Source: Canna indica
Lineage: Eukaryota; Streptophyta; Magnoliopsida; Zingiberales; Cannaceae
NCBI GenBank assembly: GCA_034359265.1
Contig: CP136897.1
Coordinates: 30,677,501 to 30,741,500 of the forward strand
Direction of reading: 5' to 3'
Length of the DNA stretch: 64,000 bases
In this document: piece by piece, positions 57,048-64,000 of the stretch
How positions within the stretch are numbered: the first letter of the stretch is position 1
How the letters are laid out: the number at the start of each line of letters is the position of its first letter
Program-made: the position numbers and the translations under genes
The notes under the pieces: model-generated
Database searches by the model: none
What the model was told of the DNA's origin: nothing
The model's input: only the letters and a program-made list of their open reading frames with translations

Positions 57048-57417
57048 ACGATGCAATTCTGATCGTCGGCCAATAAGGGTGAGCGTCCGAGGGATAGCTC
57101 GGGGTCATTTTCTTCGTCTCTTCGCGCGCCTTTTAGCGCCACGTGAAAAGCTGAAATCGGACAATAATGCACGGAGTTACGCCCGTTTTAAACGAAAAAT
57201 AATAATTGAAATGTTATATTTCTTATTTATTTACAAATTTTAATTTTTCGGCTCGGTTGGTCGATCGAGCCGGCCGTAGAGGTTGCGGCGGGCCCCGCGC
57301 GGGCGATCGACAGCCAAATTTTTTGTCGACGACGTCGTCCGTCCATAACGTTTGGTTAGAAAGATTGGTAAAAAAAATGATATCGTCGTGCAATCAAATT
57401 GGTAGTAAAAAAAAAAA

Positions 57418-57525
57418 GGTACAACACGAGGACTTCCCAGTGGGTCACCAATCCTAGTACTACTCTCGCCGAAGCACGCTTAACTTCGGAGTTCTGATGG
57501 GATCCGGTGAGTTAGTGCTGGTATG
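57418..57525 (-). pseudogene. 5S rRNA copy 126, decapitated (type A)
   Basis: 108 nt, same lineage and junction as copies 3 and 117. Confidence 0.94.
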
Positions 57526-57728
57526 TTATTTTTCTTATTTATTTACAAATTTTAATTTTTCGGGTCGGTTGGTCGATCGAGCCGGCCGTAGAGGTTGCGG
57601 CGGGCCCCGCGCGGGCGATCGACAGCCAAATTTTATGTCGACGACGTCGTCCGTCGCCTAACGTTTGGTTAGAAAGATTGGTAAAAAAAATGATCTCATT
57701 GTGCAATCAAATAGGTAGTAAAAAAAAA

Positions 57729-57845
57729 GGTGCAACACGAAGACTTCCCAAGGGGTCACCCATCCTAGTACTACTCTCGCCCAAGCACGATTAACTTCGG
57801 AGTTCTGATGGGATCCGGTGCGTTAGTGCTGGTATGATCGCAACC
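57729..57845 (-). rRNA. 5S rRNA: 5S rRNA, copy 127
   Basis: 117 nt with C105T, C95T, G56T and G3T. Confidence 0.95.
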
Positions 57846-58214
57846 GTGAAGCACTTCTGATCGTCGGCTAATAAGGGTGAGCGTCCGAGGGATAGCTCGG
57901 GGTCATTTTCATCGTCTCTTCGCGCGCCTTTTAGCGCCACGTGAAAAGCTGAAATCGGACAATAATGCACGGAGTTACGCCCGTTTTAAACGAAAAATAA
58001 TAATTGAAATGTTATATTTCTTATTTATTTACAAATTTTAATTTTTCGGGTCTTTTGGTCGATCGAGCCGGCCGTAGTGGTGGCGGCGGGTCCCGCGTGG
58101 GCGATCGACAGCCAAATTTTATGTCGACGACGTCGTCCGTCCTTAACGTTTGGTTAGAAAGATTGGTAAAAAAAATGATATCGTCGTGCAATCGAATAGG
58201 TAGTTAAAAAAAAA

Positions 58215-58331
58215 GGTGCAACACGAGGACTTCCCACGGGGTCACCCATCCTAGTACTACTCTCGCCCAAGCACGCTTAACTTAGGAGTTCTGATGGGAT
58301 CCGGTGCGTTAGTGCTGGTATGATCGCACCC
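58215..58331 (-). rRNA. 5S rRNA: 5S rRNA, copy 128
   Basis: 117 nt, class C95G + G48T. Confidence 0.97.
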
Positions 58332-58699
58332 ATGATGCAATTCTGATCGTCGGCTAATAAGGGTGAGCGTCCGAGGGATAGCTCGGGGTCATTTTCTTCG
58401 TCTCTTCGCGCGCCTTTTAGCGCCACGTGAAAATCTGAAATCGGACAAAAATGCACGGAGTTACGCCCGTTTTAAACGAAAAATAATAATTGAAATGTTA
58501 TTTTTCTTATTTATTTACAAATTTTAATTTTTCGGGTCGGTTGGTCGATCGAGCCGGCCGTAGAGGTTACGGCGGGCCCCGCGCGGGCGATCGATAGCCA
58601 AATTTTATGTCGACGACGTCGTCCGTCCTTAACGTTTGGTGGGAAAGATTGGTAAAAAAAATGATCTCGTCGTGCAATCAAATAGGTATTAAAAAAAAA

Positions 58700-58816
58700 G
58701 GTGCAACACGAGGACTTCCTAGGGGGTCACCCATCCTAGTACTACTCTCACCCAAGCACGCTTAACTTCGGAGTTCTGATGGGATCCGGTGCGTTAGTGG
58801 TGGTATGATCGCACCC
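58700..58816 (-). rRNA. 5S rRNA: 5S rRNA, copy 129
   Basis: 117 nt with G97A, C67T and G17C. Confidence 0.96.
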
Positions 58817-59183
58817 ATCATGCACTTCTGATCGTCGGCTAATAAGGGTGAGCGTCCGAGGGATAGCTCGGGGTCATTTTCTTCGTCTCTTCGCGCGCCT
58901 TTTAGCGCCACGTGAAAAGCTGAAATCGAACAATAATGCACGGAGTTACGCCCGTTTTAAACGAAAAATAATAATTGAAATGTTATTTTTCTTATTTATT
59001 TACAAATTTTAATTTTTCGGGTCGGTTGGTCGATCGAGCCGAACGTAGAGGTTGCGGCGGGCCCCGCGCGGGCGATCGACAGCCAAGATTTATGACGACG
59101 ACGTCGTCCGTCCTTAACGTTTGGTTAGAAAGATTGGTAAAAAAATGATCTCGTCGTGCAATCAAATAGGTAGTAAAAAAACA

Positions 59184-59298
59184 AGTGCAGCACGAGGACT
59201 TCCCAGGGGTCACCATCCTAGTACTACTCTCGCCCACGCACGCTTAACTTCGGAGTTCAGATGGGATCCGGTGCGTTAGTGCTAGTATGATCGCACCG
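59184..59298 (-). rRNA. 5S rRNA: 5S rRNA copy 130, divergent 115-nt class
   Basis: Same deletions and substitutions as copy 121, 4190 bp away. Confidence 0.86.
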
Positions 59299-59665
59299 GT
59301 CATGCACTTCTGATCGTCGGCTAATAAGGGTGAGCATCCGAGGGACAACTCGGGGTCATTTTCTTCGTCTCTTCGCGCGCCTTTCAGCGCCACGTGAAAA
59401 GCTAAAATCGGATAGTAATGCACGGACTTACGCCCGTTTTAAACAAAAAATTTTAATTAAATGTTATTTTACTTATTTATTTACAAATTTTAATTTTTCG
59501 GGTCGGTTAGTCGATCGAGCCGGCCGTAGAGGTTGCGGCGGGCCCCGCGCGGGCGATCGATAGCCAAATTTTATGGCGACGTCGTCGTCCGTCCTTAACG
59601 TTTGGTTCGAAAGATTGGTAAAAAAAATGATCTCGTCGTGGAATCAAATAGGTAGTAAAAAAAAA

Positions 59666-59782
59666 GGTGCAACACGAGGACTTCCCAGGGGATCACCCAT
59701 CCTAGTACTACTCTCGCCCAAGCACGCTTAACTTCGGATTTTTGAAGGGATCCGGTGCGTTAGTGTTGCTATGATCGCACCC
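59666..59782 (-). rRNA. 5S rRNA: 5S rRNA, copy 131
   Basis: 117 nt, same variants as copies 8 and 122. Confidence 0.93.
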
Positions 59783-60150
59783 ATCATGCACTTCTGATCG
59801 TCGGCTAATAAGGGTGAGCGTCCGAGGGACAGCTCAGGGTCATTTTCTTCGTCCCTTCGCGCGCCTTTCAGCGCCACGTGAAAAGCTGAAATCGGACAAT
59901 AATGCACGGAGTTACGCCCGTTTTAAACGAAAAATAATAATTGAAATGTTATTTTTCTTATTTATTTACAAATTTTAATTTTTCGGGTCGATTGGTCGAT
60001 CGAGCCGGCAGTAGAGGTTGCGGCGGGCCCCGCGCGGGCGATCGACAGCCAAGATTTATGGCGACGACGTCGTCCGTCCTTAACGTTTGGTTAGAAAGAT
60101 TGGTAAAAAAAATGATCTCGTGGTGCAATCAAATAGGTAGTAAAAAAAAA

Positions 60151-60267
60151 GGTGCAACGCAAGGACTTCCCAAGGGGTCACCCATCCTAGTACTACTCTC
60201 GACCAAGCACCCTTAACTTCGGAGTTCTGATGGGATCCGGTGCGTTAGTGCTAGTATGATCGCACCC
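60151..60267 (-). rRNA. 5S rRNA: 5S rRNA, copy 132
   Basis: 117 nt with acgcaagg, C95T, tcgaccaagc, C57G and C15T. This is the unit with no partner in the left-end block. Confidence 0.94.
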
Positions 60268-60634
60268 GTCATGCACTTCTGATCGTCGGCTAATAAGGGT
60301 GAGCGTCCGAGGGACAACTCGGGGTCATTTTCTTCGTCTCTTCGCGTGCCTTTCAGCGCCACGTGAAAAGCTGAAATCGGACAATAATGCACGGAGTTAC
60401 GCCCGTTTTAAACGAAAAATAATAATTGAAATGTTATTTTTCTTATTTATTTACAAATTTTAATTTTTCGGGTCGGTTGGTCAATCGAGCCGGCCGTAGA
60501 GGTTGCGGCGGGCCCCGCGCGGGCAATCGACAGCCAAGATTTATGACAACGACGTCGTCCGTCCTTACCGTTTGGTTAGAAAGATTGGTAAAAAAATGAT
60601 CTCGTCGTGCAATCAAATAGGTAGTAAAAAAACA

Positions 60635-60750
60635 AGTGCAGCACGAGGACTTCCCAGGGGTCACCCATCCTAGTACTACTCTCGCCCACGCACGCTTAAC
60701 TTCGGAGTTCAGATGGGATCCGGTGCGTTAGTGCTAGTATGATCGCACCG
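60635..60750 (-). rRNA. 5S rRNA: 5S rRNA copy 133, divergent 116-nt class
   Basis: One-base loss in loop D, agtgcagcac, cccacgc, gttcagatgg, C15T, +1 C. Counterpart of copy 9. Confidence 0.86.
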
Positions 60751-61118
60751 GTCATGCACTTTTGATCGTCGGCTAATAAGGGTGAGCGTCCGAGGGACAA
60801 CTCGGGGTCATTTTCTTCGTCTCTTCGCGTGCCTTTCAGCGCCTCGTGAAAAGCTGAAATCGGACAATAATGAATGGAGTTACGCCCGTTTTAAACGAAA
60901 AATAATAATTGAAATGTTATTTTTCTTATTTATTTACAAATTTTAATTTTTCGGGTCGGTTGGTCGATCGAGCCAGCAGTAGAGGTTGCGGCGGGCCCCG
61001 CGCGGGCGATCGACAGCCAAGATTTATTGTGATGACGTCGTCCGTTCTTAACGTTTGGTTAGAAAGATTGGTAAAAAAAATGATCTCGTCGTGCAATCAA
61101 ATAGGTAGTAAAAAAAAA

Positions 61119-61235
61119 GGTGCAACACGAGGACTTACGAAGGGGTCACACATCCTAGTACTACTCTCGCCCATGCACGCTTAACTTCAGAGTTCTGATG
61201 GGATCCGGTGCGTTAGTGCTGGTATGATCGCACTC
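61119..61235 (-). rRNA. 5S rRNA: 5S rRNA, copy 134
   Basis: 117 nt with acttacgaagg, gtcacacatcc, cccatgcacg, cttcagag and G2A. Counterpart of copy 10. Confidence 0.93.
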
Positions 61236-61602
61236 GATATGCACTTCTGATCATCGGCTAATAAGGTGAGCGTCCGAGGGAGAGTTCGGGGGTCATTTTC
61301 TTCGTCTCTTCGCGCGCCTTTCAGCGCCACGTGAAAAGCTAAAATCGGACAGTAATGCACGGACTTACGCCCGTTTTAAACGAAAATTTTTAATTAAATG
61401 TTATTTTACTTATTTATTTACAAATTTTAATTTTTCGGGTCGGTTAGTCGATCGAGCCGGCCGTAGAGGTTGCGGTGAGCCCCGCGCGGGCGATCGATAG
61501 CCAAATTTTATGGCGACGACGTCGTCCGTCCTTAACGTTTGGTTCGAAAGATTGGTAAAAAAAATGATCTCGTCGTGGAATCAAATAGGTAGTAAAAAAA
61601 AA

Positions 61603-61719
61603 GGTGCAACACGAGGACTTCCCAGGGGGTCACCCATCCTAGTACTACTCTCGCCCAAGCACGCTTAACTTCGGATTTTTGAAGGGATCCGGTGCGTTAG
61701 TGTTGCTATGATCGCACCC
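61603..61719 (-). rRNA. 5S rRNA: 5S rRNA, copy 135
   Basis: 117 nt, like copy 8 (ggatttttgaaggg, gtgttgctatg) but with the majority loop D. Confidence 0.93.
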
Positions 61720-62086
61720 ATCATGCACTTCTGATCGTCAGCTAATAAGGGTGAGCGTCCGAGGGACAGCTCAGGGTCATTTTCTTCGTCCCTTCGCGCG
61801 CCTTTCTGCGCCACGTGAAAAGCTAAAATCGGACAATAATGCACGGAGTTACGCCCGTTTTAAACGAAAAATAATAATTGAAATGTTATTTTTCTTATTT
61901 ATTTACAAATTTTAATTTTTCGGGTCGGTTGGTCGATCGAGCCGGCTGTAGAGGTTGCGGCGGACCCCGCGCGGGCGATCGACAGCCAAGATTTATGGCG
62001 ACGACGTCGTCCGTCCTTAACGTTTGGTTAGAAAGATTGGTAAAAAAAATGATCTCGTCGTGCAATCAAATAGGTAGTAAAAAAAA

Positions 62087-62203
62087 GAAGCAACGCAAGG
62101 ACTTCCCAAGGGGTCACCCATCCTAGTACTACTCTCGCCCAAGCACCCTTAACTTCGGAGTTCTGATGGGATCCGGTGCGTTAGTCCTGGTATGATCACA
62201 CCC
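62087..62203 (-). rRNA. 5S rRNA: 5S rRNA, copy 136
   Basis: 117 nt with an altered 3' end (gaagcaacgcaagg) that breaks helix I, C95T, C57G, gttagtcctgg and gatcacaccc. T run reduced to six. Confidence 0.9.
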
Positions 62204-62572
62204 GATATGCACTTCTGATCCTCGGCTAATAAGGGTGAGCGTCCGAGGGAGAGTTCGGGGGTCATTTTCTTCGTCTCTTTGCGCACCTTTCAGCGCCACG
62301 TGAAAAGCTGATATCGGACAATAATGCACGGAGTTACGCCCGTTTTAAACGAAAAATAATAATTGAAATGTTATTTTTCTTATTTATTTACAAATTTTAA
62401 TTTTTCGGGTCGGTTGGTCGATCGAGCCGGCCGTAGAGGTTGCGGCGGGCCCCGCGCGGGCGATCGACAGCCAAATTTTATGGCGACGATGTCGTCCGTC
62501 CTTAACGTTTGGTTAGAAAGATTGGTAAAAAAAATGATCTCGTCGTGCAATCAAATAGGTAGTAAAAAAAAA

Positions 62573-62689
62573 GGTGCAACGCGAGGACTTCCCAAGGGGT
62601 CAACCATCCTAGTACCACTCTCGCGCAAGCACGCTTAACTTCGGAGTTCTGATGGGATCCGGTGCGTTAGTGCTAGTATGATCGCACCC
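62573..62689 (-). rRNA. 5S rRNA: 5S rRNA, copy 137
   Basis: 117 nt with T109C, C95T, G87T, A74G, G65C and C15T. Confidence 0.94.
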
Positions 62690-63056
62690 GTCATGCACTT
62701 TTGATCGTCGGCTAATAAGGGTGAGCGTCCGAGGGACAACTCGGGGTCATTTTCTTCGTCTCTTCGCGTGCCTTTCAGCGCCACGTGAAAAGCTGAAATC
62801 GGACAATAATGCACGGAGTTACGCCCGTTTTAAACGAAAAATAATAATTGAAATGTTATTTTTCTTATTTATTTACAAATTTTAATTTTTCGGGTCGGTA
62901 GGTCGATCGAGCCGGCCGTAGAGGTTGCGGCGGGCCCCGCGCGGGCGATCGACAGCCAAGATTTATGACGACGACGTCGTCCGTCCTTAACGTTTGGTTA
63001 GAAAGATTGGTAAAAAAATGATCTCGTCGTGCAATCAAATAGGTAGTAAAAAAACA

Positions 63057-63171
63057 AGTGCAGCACGAGGACTTCCCAGGGGTCACCATCCTAGTACTAC
63101 TCTCGCACACGCACGCTTAACTTCGGAGTTCAGATGGGATCCGGTGCGTTAGTGCTAGTATGATCGCACCG
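63057..63171 (-). rRNA. 5S rRNA: 5S rRNA copy 138, divergent 115-nt class
   Basis: Same double deletion as copies 7, 121 and 130, plus cgcacacgc in the A box and +1 C. Confidence 0.86.
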
Positions 63172-63539
63172 GTCATGCACTTCTGATCGTCGGCTAATAA
63201 GGGTGAGCATCCGAGGGACAACTCGGGGTCATTTTCTTCGTCTCTTCACGTGCCTTTCAGCGCCACGTGAAAAGCTGAAATCGGACAATAATGCACGGAG
63301 TTACGCCCGTTTTAAACGAAAAATAATAATTGAAATGTTATTTTTCTTATTTATTTACAAATTTTAATTTTTCGGGTCGGTTGGTCGATCGAGCCAACCG
63401 TAGAGGTTGCGACGGGACCCGCGCGGGTGCTCGACAGCCAAGATTTATGGCGACGACGTCGTCCTTCCTTAACGTTTGGTAAGAAAGATTGGTAAAAAAA
63501 ATGATCTCGTCGTGCAATCAAATAGGTAGTAAAAAAAGT

Positions 63540-63656
63540 GGTGCAACACGAGGACTTCCCATGGGGTCGCCCATCCTAGTACCACTCTCGCGCAAGCACG
63601 CTTAACTTCGGAGTTCGGATGGGATCCGGTGCGTTAGTGCTTGTATGATCGCACCC
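63540..63656 (-). rRNA. 5S rRNA: 5S rRNA, copy 139
   Basis: 117 nt with cccatggggtcgccc, A74G, G65C, gttcggatgg and gcttgtatg. The T run is set back by two bases (aaaaaaagtggtgc). Confidence 0.93.
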
Positions 63657-64000
63657 GTCATGCACTTCTGATCGTCGGCTAATAAGGGTGAGCGTCCGAG
63701 GGACAACTCGGGGTCATTTTCTTCGTCTCTTCGCGTGCCTTTCAGCGCCACGTGAAAAGCTGAAATCGGACAATAATGCACGGAGTTACGCCCGTTTTAA
63801 ATGAAAAATAATAATTGAAATGTTTTTTTATTATTTATTTACAAATTTTAATTTTTCGGGTCTGTTGGTCGATCGAGCCGGCCGTAGAGGTTGCGGCGGG
63901 CCCCGCGCGGGAGATCGACAGCCAAGGTTTATGGCGACGAAGTCGTCCGTCCTTAATGTTTGGTTAGAAAGATTGGTAAAAAAAATGATCTCGTCGTGCA

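Larger units (their letters stand above)
52870..60267. repeat. Higher-order repeat, two seven-gene blocks at 4190-bp offset
   Basis: Copies 117-123 (53228 to 56077) and 126-132 (57418 to 60267) correspond one to one with a constant 4190-bp shift. Copies 124-125 (56446-57047) lie between them. Block edges are near 52870 and 57060 on the left and 56077 and 60267 on the right. Confidence 0.9.
56678..61480. repeat. Right-end counterpart of the 560-4870 block
   Basis: Gene order matches the left end: copies 125-131, then 133-135 against 2-11. Both blocks end in a spacer with the rare forms aaggtgagcg, ggagagttcg and ttttaattaaatg (4660-4800 and 61260-61400), and diverge soon after. Confidence 0.88.
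1..64000 (-). repeat. 5S rDNA tandem array, usual unit about 485 bp
   Basis: A head-to-tail array fills the window; every unit is in the same orientation. A standard unit is a 117-nt 5S rRNA gene on the minus strand plus a spacer of about 368 bp. The spacer, read rightward from the gene's 3' end on the plus strand, is the gene, then the 5' flank with taataa, cacgtg, an A/T tract (ttatttttcttatttattta), a GC segment with an inverted repeat, the palindrome gacgacgtcgtc, and the A run that is the next gene's T terminator. Bases 1-327 are the 5' flank and spacer of a gene cut off by the left window edge (base 1 is about -16 of it). Bases 63657-64000 are spacer ending shortly before the next T run. 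Spacers hold nothing else that I can recognise. I listed copies by reading; single-base notes could contain a few slips. Confidence 0.98.

Noticed and set aside
1..64000. CRISPR array, because of the regular repeated structure.
   Set aside because: Repeat units are about 485 bp, spacers are not unique, and the repeat contains a 5S gene with pol III signals.
1..64000. Centromeric or other noncoding satellite.
   Set aside because: The 117-nt 5S gene with start, internal promoter and T run is plain in each unit. The higher-order repeats resemble satellite behaviour but the unit is rDNA.

Overview
The whole 64 kb window is one uninterrupted head-to-tail array of nuclear 5S ribosomal RNA genes of the seed-plant type, all transcribed from the minus strand. 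The gene is recognised directly. Read on the minus strand it begins GGGTGCGATCATACCAGC, carries a BamHI site (GGATCC) at about nt 30-35, contains the pol III internal control region (A box, intermediate element, C box), and ends GTGTTGCACC followed by a T run. The spacer is about 368 bp and the usual unit about 485 bp. I place 139 gene loci: 122 full-length copies (114-117 nt), 15 copies missing the first nine RNA nucleotides, one 45-nt partial copy and one 14-nt remnant. I cannot name the species from this sequence.

Each unit, read in the direction of transcription, has these parts: a TTATTA TATA-like element at about -29 to -24, a C (or another base) at -1, the 117-nt gene, a T run of usually 8-10, and then a spacer. 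The spacer holds a 12-bp perfect palindrome (GACGACGTCGTC), a GC-rich segment bounded by an inverted repeat (GTCGATCG / CGATCGAC), an A/T-rich tract, and a G-box-like CACGTG. No protein-coding gene, tRNA, transposon, CRISPR array or other element interrupts the array. The many short open frames of about 60-130 codons are by-products of a repeated spacer plus antisense 5S sequence.

Layout. About 1-16 kb is heterogeneous: divergent 115/116-nt copies, short deletion units, a gene excised almost completely (10918), an internal 64-bp duplication (13719-13782) and a promoter deletion (12207). About 16-24 kb is more regular and includes a three-copy 967-bp dimer repeat. About 24-41 kb is a mosaic of a few unit types in repeated blocks (offsets near 2249, 1941, 2913 and 8074 bp). 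About 41-50 kb is the most homogeneous part: a six-gene higher-order repeat of about 2912 bp present nearly three times. About 52-64 kb returns to the divergent types of the left end. It holds a 4190-bp-offset duplication, and about 4.3 kb from the left end recurs there at an offset of 56118 bp.

Nothing here looks like a new biological system. The interest lies in how the array evolves: recurrent microhomology deletions that decapitate the gene at the same ATG, amplification of those defective copies in lineages, nested higher-order repeats, and several distinct 5S RNA sequence classes in one array. Numbering used below: RNA nt n of a 117-nt copy is the base at (feature end + 1 - n). 'C95G' means the RNA-sense base at nt 95 is G where the array majority is C.
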